NCBI GenBank assembly: GCA_021399445.1
Contig: JAJTUQ010000001.1
Span: forward strand, 3,534,001-3,598,000
DNA length: 64,000 nt
DNA from: Xylogone sp. PMI_703
Lineage: Eukaryota > Ascomycota > Leotiomycetes
Direction of reading: 5' to 3'
Made by a program: the position numbers and the translations under genes. The notes under the pieces are model-generated. The model was not told the origin of the DNA. It saw only the letters and a list, made by a program, of their open reading frames with translations, and searched no databases. This document shows positions 1-9,884 of the stretch, one piece after another (positions within the stretch are counted from its first letter, which is position 1; each line of letters starts with the position of its first letter).

Positions 1-529
1 AAGGCTGTTCAGCTATCATACGGCTGGCTGATAGGCATTCTATTGCTATGAAAGCATGGACTTTTGTATCTAGGTTCATAGTAATAAAAGCAATAAACGC
101 AGTAATTTGGTGATTCGACTATGTGATTTGTAGTTGCCTCCAATCAATTAATTTCTATCTTGCATAGTTTCACCGTCGCTAGGTCAAAGTGTTGAAAAGT
201 CTGGTTAATAATACCATCCGCTTCAAGCGGAAGAAGCAGATAATCTTGTGACATGTCCTAACTATAGAGTACGCTTGTACAACATTTTAATTAAATATGA
301 AAAATAAAATCCCCATTATCTTTTTTTCGGCCAAACAGTTTCGCTTATTGTCTGGTTTAAGGTATAGAAATTCCTCTGTGCTAACTGTAACGTGCACATC
401 ATACAAATTACACGGCTATCGTGTCAGCTTATATGAGATCCCTCTGGTTTCCGTTTGTATTGTTTGTTACATACCATATTCCAGAAAATGACACATGGCC
501 CCCTCATCAGCTGGGACCTCAAAGTGTCA
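1..529. other. Intergenic, no gene seen
   Basis: AT-rich stretch downstream of the MFS transporter relic. Only short open frames without codon-like structure or recognisable motifs occur. I see no gene, repeat or RNA here. Confidence 0.5.
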
Positions 530-2279
530 TCACTGTGATTCGCCGCTAGTATCTTTTCTTTCATTCACATCTTCCTGTGGATCCTCTTCTGTCTCTGTGT
601 CCTTTGCTGTTGAATCTTTCGAACGCAGAAATAATAAGGTGATGAGAAGGGCTGCTCCAGAAAAACCACATGCGCAATAGAATGAGTTTTGATAGCCTTT
701 AAGTAGGGATTGTCGTGTCTGGCCAGTAAGAAATGACCCAGATATCGAGAAGGCGACGGCAATTGAAGCTTGGGCTACGCTTTGGACCACTCCAGCAACT
801 ATTCCTTGGTCGGCAATAGGAGCGCTTGCAACCTAATGGATTGTTAGTATCTGGAACCGGGTTGTGAAATATGGATGGGAAATACCGCAATATTAACGTT
901 ATTGACAAAGAAAGCAGCCGTGCCGACTGAAATAAGAATCACAGCTGGAAATGTAAAACGCCAATACATCGTGTCAATACCGTTTCGGGAAAATAAAACG
1001 TCTCCCACAATAACAATTGCTTCACCAGCGGCAATCACCCATTTCGGATCAATCTTGCTATATAGTATTCCGAAGATAGGCATTACAATCAATGGAGCAA
1101 TAGTGAAAGGCAAAAATTCAACAGCAGAAATGAGTGCAGATTTCTAGTTTCAGATCAGCTTCCTTCATTCCTAACTCATGGTTGATGCTAATAATACTTA
1201 CCCCTTGAATCCGAACTAAAAACTGTGACCCATTTAGAAGCATTAGATAACAAGTCCCATATGAAAAACCGGTGATAGGTAAAATAGCTGAGAAATTTCG
1301 AAACGACCACAAGCGTTTTGGTATTAACGCTTCTTTGTCGGGGAAATATTTTGGGAGTATGAATTCGTCCCACACAATGAAAAAGCCAAGTAGCCCTATA
1401 CCAGATATTAGTGGTCCAAGTGTTACACCTGCAGACCATTGATCTGGGGCTTCGGTGAAGCCCAACACAATCAGGAGGAGCGATCTAGTAATGAAGAAGG
1501 CATCTTCATAATCTAGTTTCCGGACCAGGGACAGATCTCTTTTGATGATGGAATGAGGATCGCTGATGAGATGCAGAACAGCATGCTGACTCTAAAGGAA
1601 ATCTAAAAAAGGGTACGGTATCCAAGAGGAGATTTCGTCACAGCACCGCCAACTACAAAAGGGATCAGTGGAAATACTTCAGAGACTAGTGTTGATTATC
1701 CAGATAGACTGACTTATCATTCCCAGAGCAGATCCCGATGCAATTCCCATTCCAAGGACAGACAGAGCTAATTCTCGAGCACGACCCTGATAGCTCACTG
1801 ACACAAGAGCGTATGCAGTTGGCACTGTCATTGCAGCCGATACCCCTTGAAATGCCCGTAACGTAAAAAGAGCTATGTCGTTCTGGATGCCAGCGATAAG
1901 TGCAGAGAATAGCGCAAAAAATAACAATCCTAGCACGAATATATTTTTATGACCAAGAATATCCCCTATATCCTTGATTAGCAGAACTTCTTCTCTGGGA
2001 AGGTAGATTTTTTGGGTTATATAAGGAAACAAGTATACCTAGACGCCCCGAAATAAGGAGAAACGCCCCAAACGTCAATGCGTACGCCGACAGCGCCCAG
2101 CTTGCCTCATTCTCTGAGATTTTATATTGCGATGCAATATCATCGATGGCAAAAGTAACTCCAGTGCTGTTCAAAACGTCCAAAACAAGTGAAAAAGTAT
2201 ACACAGCCAAAGTGACCGGTCGTAACTTTGTCCTGAGCCTGTCAAGTTTTGATATACCCTCGGCCATTTTTGTACCCAT
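530..2279 (-). pseudogene. MFS multidrug/toxin-efflux-type transporter (DHA2-like), broken
   Basis: The translated pieces match a fungal 14-TM drug:H+ antiporter, a plasma-membrane pump that exports drugs or secondary metabolites. ATG is at 2279 (or 2267). Exon 1 ends GRL at 2039 and splices to GDILGHK after an ATAG acceptor (exon 2 from 1965). A second intron with donor GTCAGT removes bases so that ALGM joins IGGAVTKSPLGYR, the usual start of TM6. Further introns (GTAAGT..CTAG near 1140-1200; a 54-nt intron near 835-888) restore IQG-KSALISAVEFLP and NIA-VASAPIADQG. Two defects remain: a TAG at 1603-1605, where the family expects an aromatic residue after GYRTLF, and a one-base loss in a T4 run (plus strand) at 1540-1543, after which the frame of RKLDYEDAFF resumes. 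TGG to TAG would be a G-to-A change. Sequence error is the alternative. It is divergent from the SDR gene and probably belonged to the same cluster. Confidence 0.72.
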
Positions 2280-3166
2280 ATAACGTAGAAATGCGATGAA
2301 GGTTTCGATATAGTATGACCGAAGTATTAAATATATAGATAAATAATGGATACTGCTTAGTGATATCAATTCTTTGGGTTAAACGGTATTGCAAAGGTAC
2401 TTATATATAACTGCTGAGGCCGTCAATAATGCCATAAAATGGATTGACAGTGTAACAGTCCGGAAAACCAGGAAGGGCATTTCTGATTATGACATGTCTG
2501 AGGATCGCGGATGGCATGGAGCAACTTAAATGAATTACCAAGCAATCTATATCTTTATCCCGAGTTCAGCGTACAAATGCCTCTACTCAGTACCCAACTC
2601 AGGAGGACCGAATGGCGTGCGGCTTGAACCGGCCGCAACTTGCCGCAAGCCTCCACATCACATTGAAAGCTTTGCTGAATAATGATAATGTCCGCGGTTT
2701 TTACAGTAGTAATAAGAATTGATCCTAAAAAAATATAGAATTGTGGACCGTGATGCAACTACTTTTGATTACACTCACATCATGATGACCGTCTCGTCAT
2801 TTACTTGTGGTTTTGTGAGGGCGGGTTTATATGACCGCAGTATTTGTGGGGAGTATAATGCCGCGGGTTTTTCAACAGAACATCATCAGCCACGATATTC
2901 ACAAACAAACTAAGGCTGAAAGGGACGAACGCCATGCTGCTAATAGTACTATTGTTATACCTAGCACTAGACGCTTACAAATGCAATAAGATATGTAATC
3001 TATCCCTTATAGTGTGTGCTTGAATATAAATAAGAGGCAACCTCTCTTAAATTTAGGGACAATGCCTCATCAACAATTGCAATTCTTGAACAGGATTCGG
3101 TGTCGTCTGCGTCAAGGTAAAAAGACAACTAGCAAAGACCACTATATAAAAAACAACGACAACGAC
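2280..3166. promoter_or_regulatory. Divergent intergenic region between MFS relic and SDR
   Basis: About 0.9 kb separating two divergently read genes, so it should hold both promoters. It is AT-rich with no convincing coding frame. I see no clear CGG-spaced Zn2Cys6 site. Confidence 0.4.
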
Positions 3167-4104
3167 ATGGCAACCCTGCAAGGAAAAATTGCTCTTGTTA
3201 CCGGCGGATCACGCGGTATGGGAGCCGCTATTGCTATTGAATTTGCACGTCGTGGCGCTCAAGGCGTATGTATATGTAGTAATACCAATTCTTTTAGATC
3301 TGGCTAACAACCACTGGAAATAGGTCGCTATTACATATGCTTCGAGCAAAGATAAAGCTGATGAAGTTGTCAAACATATAAAATCTCATGGAGCTCAAGC
3401 CGTCGCTATCAAAGCCGATCTTCGTGACCCTGCATTCGGAGAAAATGTGGTCAAGGGAACTTTGGACGGACTTGAAGTGAAGGGCATCGATATTTTAGGT
3501 CATCGCTGTCCTTAACTAATACGTGTCCCTGCATGAAGCTGACTTTCTAACTAGTCAACAATGCGGCCCACGTCGATTACATCCCATTTGAGAACATTGA
3601 CGACGAGAATTTTGCAAAGATGTTCGAAATCAATATTCGAGAACCAATAAAGACAGTACAGGCTATCCTTCGTGTTATCAAGTCAGGTGGTCGAATTATC
3701 AATATCTCGTCGCGAGGGGCAAGAGTTGCGCTGCCAGGAATGTTCACTCTTTACGCAGCATCAAAGGCTGCGTTGGAATGTATAACGAGAGGACTCGCAA
3801 CTGAATATGCCGCTGCTAAGAAGATTACGGTCAATAACGTTATGCCTGGCCCAGTTTCAACAGGTAAATCATCACACCTGTTAAATGCACACCACCCTGC
3901 TTACTTTGCTAATGTATATGAAAAGATGCTTTATCTAGCGTTCCTCAGCAGATGCTAGATCACTTGGCCTCCTTAGCAATGGCTGAGAAGCGCCTCGGAC
4001 AGCTGGATGACATTGCCCAGATCTGTAGTTTTCTGGCGGAGGAAGGTAGCCGTTGGATTAATGGAGATACCATCTCGGCAACCGGAGGCATGGATATGCT
4101 GTAA
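3167..4104 (+). CDS. Short-chain dehydrogenase/reductase (SDR), 253 aa, four exons
   Basis: Classical SDR, an NAD(P)-dependent oxidoreductase; the substrate is unknown. The start ATG at 3167 opens MATLQGKIALVTGGSRGMG, with the TGxxxGxG cofactor motif at residues about 12-19. Exons are 3167-3265, 3324-3498, 3555-3863 and 3926-4104; the spliced length is 762 nt. Spliced joins restore GVAITYASS, LVNNAAH (structural NNA motif) and VSTDALSSVPQQM. The last intron uses the weak acceptor GAAAAG. The catalytic triad is present: Ser in INISSRGA, and Tyr/Lys in YAASK. The C-terminus GDTISATGGMDML is typical of the fungal tetrahydroxynaphthalene/versicolorin reductase branch. It is intact, unlike the transporter and the regulator on either side, so it may still serve another pathway. 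Confidence 0.9.
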
Positions 4105-4444
4105 ATAAGGTGTTAGATAAATGCCACGAATATATAGCCTAGCTAAAACAATACTATCATGATAGCCTTTATAAACTTGGCCGATCCCGTGTAATGGAAA
4201 TTTTGCTGCTTATAGAAATGAGGTGTACTAAGTGCTTTTATGTAAAACTTAATCAGTTGATATGTAACTTTTGATAACATGATAAATAAAGTGGATGAAC
4301 GAGTCTTCATTGATATAGCCGTGCTTAGTGGAATTTCACGTGGATATTATGTTGGAATGATATTGCGAGATACAATTAGAGAGGCTACTTCTTATAATGG
4401 CTGCTCTAGTGATTTTAGGTAATTTTCTGTCGCAATATTAGCAC
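4105..4444. other. Convergent intergenic spacer
   Basis: Spacer between the 3' ends of the SDR gene and the regulator relic. It presumably holds both polyadenylation regions. Nothing else is seen. Confidence 0.5.
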
Positions 4445-6340
4445 CTATATTGTATTACATATCCTGTACAAACCTGCTTGCTTCCACCGCTTGTTGAAGC
4501 CTTGTAGCATATTTATAAGAGACCGATAGGAGTCTGCATAACATTGGTCTCTTGTATCTCTAAGCAACATAGCCTGGATGGTAGCTGCCTGATATAAAGA
4601 GTGCAGAACTAGAGGAGAGAGCTCCCCGGTCTTTAGTTTTCCTATTGCTATCAAATTTTCGAAATTAGAAGCGATGTCCACAACGAGCTTTGCCGATAAA
4701 TGTAGTAAGTCTAAATTGTTTCCCTTAAATCCCGCTACTGCAGTTCTTTGAGATAATGTAGAGTCATATAGCAGAAGTAGAGCACTATAAGTGTAAGCAT
4801 GTAGTTGGAATCGAAACCATATACACTACCTATTGCATATTCCAATAACTCCACAATAACTAGCGCAGTTGTCAATCTCCTCAGGGATAAGGGTCCGGAA
4901 AGAAGTTAATGTACGATCAAGCGTGATCGCTTCATTTAAATCAAAGTCAGGATCTGATGTAGGCTCATATACATGCTTTAGAACACGACCTAGTATATAG
5001 GAGACCTGAGCTTCTCTGGCGAAAGGTCCGACTCTCACGGAAGATAGTGTAGATAGATAGAAAGACTCAGCTGGTACCGTTTCCTGGGACATAGAGTAAG
5101 TGGATGAGATAACCATAGAGCAGTTTCATATTGCTTCCCTTACCATTTCGTCCCATAAATCACCATCTGTTGGTAATAAATAATTTAAGCCCGTAACGTC
5201 GACGACAAAATGAGTGCTACGTGTTTGGAGGTTTATGAACCTGCTCTCTAGTTAACTGATTGCTCCATTTTCGTAGCAAGAACCAGGAAGGAAATAAGAG
5301 AGTGTAAGGAAGATAATTGATTTTCAATCAGATGTATTGGTCACACAATATATAGACTACCAAGCGAGAATTTTGAACAAGTAGTGAATAGAATCTTTAT
5401 AGCACCAAAACGTACCTGTCCAAAATGACAATACCCCACCATACTCGACGTTGCTGTTCTTGAATTTGCCATTATATCCCACTCGATGACAATGATTGAT
5501 TTACGGAGCAGATCCTATGAAGCCCCAGCGCCCGCGCAGATCCCGCACAGTGGCTTATAGAAGTAAGTGCGGCATTTGAGAAGCCATGTCCAAGTTCGTA
5601 AATTGTGATCAGAAGACTGCTTTGAAGTGTTTGAACTGATAGAATACCGGCAGCCTCCACAAGGGCAAAAAGTGATTTTACAATTGCATACGTTGTGGTC
5701 CTCATATTCTCTGAGTTAGCGTTTCCGGGTGCTTGGATGACCAGGTGGATACAGAGAGCCAGGAGGGTCAACTCCGCAGGTGGATGCGTAAAAAGAGTTA
5801 CCATGTCCTTGGAATACTTCTTTTTCGCTATTATTGGCATTCACAGTGTCGAAATATGATTCTGCGTCCGCCATGAACTCGGTGAAACTGCCCACAACCT
5901 TTGAAACCTCGTCCATAACGGTTGCATCAATGAATGATTTCCGAAGTTGAGGATAGCAAAATGGGTCAGTGTTTCTGGTGAGAGATGATAGGAGATTAGT
6001 GTTGATATCTAAATTTGATTGGCCCGCAACATTGAGTGAAGAGTACGGAGACCTGGAACCAGTTATTGATGTTGGGGTGTCTGATGGTGTGTCTTCAATA
6101 GTTTGCTCTAATTTGGCAAGTTTTCTTCTCAGGCGCTTGATCCGTGTAATATCTGACGAGTCATTGTCATATTGACACTCACGATGAACTCTACAGTTGT
6201 AGCCAGGTTAGTTCAAATCTTCTTGCTTCGAGTGATTTAAAAACCTACTTTCGGCAATGTGAACAACTCGGCAACTTCTTGTCACACTTACGTTTGTTTT
6301 GTTTACAAAAAATACAAACATGAGGAGCAAGTTGATCCAT
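4445..6340 (-). pseudogene. Zn2Cys6 fungal transcription factor, broken
   Basis: ATG at 6340 opens MDQLAPHVCIFCKQ. After a 5' intron the binuclear zinc cluster is complete: C-x2-C-x6-C-x6-C-x2-C-x6-C, with RKVHREC across the splice. A basic linker (RIKRLRRKLAKLEQ) and a fungal_trans middle-homology region follow: ALGLH, then QQRRVWWGIVILDR, then LPTDGDLWDEM, then ICNSALLLLYD formed by splicing a 45-nt intron. Two lesions break it. A one-base frame change near 5836-5840 separates ESYFDTVN from PIIAKKKYSKDM. A TAA at 5472-5474 lies just before WQIQEQQRRVWW, where Gln or Glu is expected. An intron of about 180 nt after LDR is long for this locus. In its intact form it would be a nuclear pathway-specific activator, likely of the neighbouring SDR and MFS genes (inferred from position). 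Confidence 0.75.
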
Positions 6341-7250
6341 TGCCTTAGGCTGGCAGATCTTGCTCCTAGTTAGATTCAGTGGAATATGGTGTATTAAGGT
6401 TAATCGGTTGGGAGTAAATATAAGAAACAGTCGTGGAAATTATATTAACTTTGTATCTAATTAACAAAGCGCTCGGTAATACCGTAGGGTTTAACGCAAA
6501 GGGACGAAATTGGTAAAATAGTTTGAGGAATAGAAGCCAAAGAATCTAGATGTACTAGGGGCCGTCGATGCATTTGCAGGCTATTTTTAGCGAGTGATGA
6601 CAAATTGATATTGACTATAACTAATGGCTACTGGTGACGTACAAGAGTACATCCTACTCGGTTGGCGCGTTGAAATTTACCGCAAAAATTGAGCAGATGC
6701 ATATATCAAGAATATAGTAGTGTGAGGTAGATTTAAGAGATATTATGTTGATATGGGAGCATAATAGAGCATACTTCGATAGCCTAATTGATCAGCACTT
6801 GCCTGATCAAAACAGCCAATTGCTGAACATACTTTGTGTATGACCTGCTTTGGAATTGGTTGTAACGCCGGGGATTTAATGTAACTATATGATAGTTGTG
6901 TAAGTTGCCGTGGCTACTAAACAGCTACGGCCTAGACGTGAGGGGATAGACGCCGAGACTTAGTTTTGGTGTAAATAAATCCCTACTTGCGCATACTTAT
7001 CTCCTTAGCTGTCATTCGCTATTTACCACCCTGAATATCATATTTCCCTAATAAGTATATAATTATTGTTAATATTATGTTCGTATTATAACTAAATTAA
7101 GTGGTATACACGTGAAATTATTTTGTTTGATGAGGACATAATATGGCCTCAATTTAACGTCATACTATTAGCACCTTGTTTTATGTACATTTAACATATA
7201 GTATAACTGTATAAATATAAATTTATGTTAACTTACAATGAATAAATGGG
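6341..7250. other. AT-rich intergenic region
   Basis: About 0.9 kb, strongly AT-rich towards its right end (about 7020-7250). There is no long open frame on either strand. It contains the promoter side of the regulator relic. No repeat structure was recognised. Confidence 0.5.
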
Positions 7251-8563
7251 TTACGGATACATTACATCAAGGTAATGAAATGTTGATTGACTTTCCGAGT
7301 CAAGAGAGTATTCTATTATCGTATCGTTGAATATTCTATAAAATATCCCATCGGTCGTAGTAGCTATGGATGAGAACTTGGAGGTAGGTCCACCCGAGAA
7401 AATGATGTTAGGAACAGCGTGGATCATGTTCTTAATATATAGGAAAGCTGTCAGCTTATCGTTTGGAAACAAGGCGAGGTAAAGGAAGTTCGTCCAGTTG
7501 TTAAATTGTGTAATGGCAAACTGCGGATTCGCTGGTAAATGGGTGACGAGATCACAATCCCCGACTTTTATGCATCATCTGAGTGAGTAAAGAAATAATA
7601 TTAGGCTGTAGGCTTAGATGGAGACTCACTATGATCCCAGGTAGCATGCATGGTGGTCAGCTCCATTTTGGAAGGGGTGGAGTTGTATTCGAATGTAAGG
7701 GCCAAGCCATCAAGCAGGCCACCGTTGAGCTGTGGAACCAGAGCCAGACTGGAGTTCGGCGATACATCAGACGAGACAACTGCACCTATAGGAGTTGCCC
7801 AGTGACTTGAGTTGGCGGCGAGGATATCACCAAGAGGGGACTGGTAGGTAACTATCCAATATCCGTCATTGCTGCCGCTACTGCTGTTATCCGTGGGTCT
7901 TTGCCAAGCGGCTGCCAACGCGCTGCCTGCAATTAATTTCGCGTCGTTGAATTCATTATCGATGGTCCAGGTGCCGGTATCCGGTTCGAGATAAATTGAT
8001 AGTATTGATCGATCCCAACCGAGGTACCAGAGATGGATCGCGCCAGAAAAAGAGTCGCCGTCCATTGATGCGGAGGCTAAAGGGGTACCTGGCATAGGCG
8101 GTCCAGGAAGAGGAGTCGATTTATTATTGAAGTAGTCAGTGATGTTAGTCGTTGTCCACGCTCTGTTCTGCAGGTCCCATGATCTTGCAATAATAGCGTG
8201 ATTGGCATCCTGGAAGCAGACAGTGCGGTGGGCGTAGCCGTTCGCATCTGTTCGATTTGTTGCTGTCAAGGCTGAATCGCAAGCAATATTGATGTTGGAG
8301 CATGTCGGACTGGTCGAGGACGATGCATGGCGATGACCAAGAATGCCGCCTACCGTGCCTCCTATGACAGCAGCAATGACGATTATGGCAGCGACGAGGG
8401 TGATGATTATAAATTTCCGTGGTCTTTGCTTGGCTTGTACTGGTTCGTCGACTTTTGTAACGCTTTTGTAGTGCTCTGGTAAGTTGGAGGGCGTGACCTC
8501 GGGTAGATTTGGGTTGCCAGTATAAGGCTCCAGTGTGCTGTACTCATCTGTGCTAGAATCCAT
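7251..8563 (-). CDS. Fucose-specific-lectin-like protein with N-terminal membrane anchor, 415 aa
   Basis: Two exons: 8563-7630 and 7564-7251, with a GTGAGT donor and an ATAAAAG acceptor; the CDS is 1248 nt. ATG at 8563 starts MDSSTDEYSTLEP; an in-frame ATG-like start at 8587 is less likely. Residues about 50-80 are KFIIITLVAAIIVIAAVIGG, a single transmembrane helix preceded by basic residues, so a type II membrane protein with its C-terminus outside is predicted. The ectodomain has repeated blades with Trp-rich motifs (ARSWDLQNRAWT, IHLWYLGWDRSILSIYLEP, WIVTYQSPLGDI) like the beta-propeller of fungal fucose-specific lectins. It contains many N-x-S/T sequons and one Cys pair (CSNINIAC). Such anchored lectin-like proteins are common in filamentous ascomycetes, and their ligand is usually unproven. 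It appears intact between a dead regulator and the HET gene. Confidence 0.8.
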
Positions 8564-9884
8564 CCTGTAGCCGGTCGTGAGAAGCAAACTTCAAGGTATG
8601 GATTGAAGTCCGGGCGGGACAGGAGAAGATGCAAGTGAGTTTCGTCAACAACAGTACCATAATAGATTTAAACTTCAGGCGCAGTTAGTGGCTGGGACCC
8701 ACCCAGGACTGAATCCATGTTTACATATTAGGCATATTGTATACAATTTGTCCATGGCGGCTAAAGCTACTGTTTCAGATGAATTAGTTATGTCTTTACC
8801 CCCAAGTCAAGTTATGATTCCGGCCTTACCCCTTCAGGGCACCAAGCAGGGTATTATTTAAGGTGGGAGGAAAGCTCGGTGCAGGAGTTCGGACCGATAA
8901 AAGGCATTATTTTGGGGAAGGTCAACCAAGTGTAACGTCCGTACGCACTTCTATTAGTATGATCACCTCGCGTCTATACCTATCGAGATAATATGCTTGT
9001 ATATCCGGAAGTATACTTCCCATCATTGCTAGTAGATCGATTAACTGATAAATGAGACGATCGAAGAATTGAAGGATCGAAGGATGACTATCTTTTACTT
9101 TCATTGTAACGTTCGTGTGTCTTGTTTACCGTGTCATAGGAGGGGTTATACAGAATATAATGCATAAGGGTCTTTACGAGATAATAATCTTCTGACCTAA
9201 GTAGGCTGATTAGGTCAGGTATGACACTCTTATTCGCCAATGAACTTTAGCTGTTAGAGTGAGATGATTTTCAAATGTTACTCCAAATTTTTTTTGGTTT
9301 TTTTGGCTTGATGATAAGCTTGAGTTTGAAGAATACCAACGAAGAATTGCTTATTTTTATCAAACTATGAGTGCTTTTGAAGTTAATTTAAACGTTGACC
9401 TTAGTTAAGCAAGCCAAACATGGGCCAACTTATCTACCTGTGCATTACAGAGTTGGATGCTCAGCTTTGCTAATTTTAGCAACGTTTAGGATGGCATGTG
9501 GATACCAAAATAGACTGAGCAAGGGACAGATGCAACCTCGGGCCGAGCGGGATCTACAAGTAAGGCTTCAGCCACTCGTTACACATCTTAGATGGCCCTT
9601 TCTCAAGTATGATTCCAGTTGTGATTCTGATAAGGCCAATTTTAGTATTGCAAATTTTATAAAATCCCCACAGTTACCAATGCCAAGTGATGTCAGGCCA
9701 ATGATAATAGGGTAGGGAAATTGATACTTGTTTGAATGAGCTTGGCGTAGGAGAGAAAGGTTAGATATCTCCCTTCAGATAGAAGATTTATAGCATATGC
9801 GATAACAATCTATAACAGTGCTTCAATCCCAATCGCTTACCAACGAAACTCTGAATCCTAAGCCTTCCTCTATACACATAAAAT
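8564..9884. other. Intergenic region upstream of lectin and HET genes
   Basis: About 1.3 kb between divergent genes. An open frame at 9395-9715 (+) lacks motifs and an ATG context, and I do not call it. A T-rich tract is present near 9290-9305. No repeat or RNA was recognised. Confidence 0.45.

Noticed and set aside
9395..9715. 106-codon open frame upstream of the HET gene
   Set aside because: No ATG with good context, no motif, and composition like the surrounding non-coding DNA.
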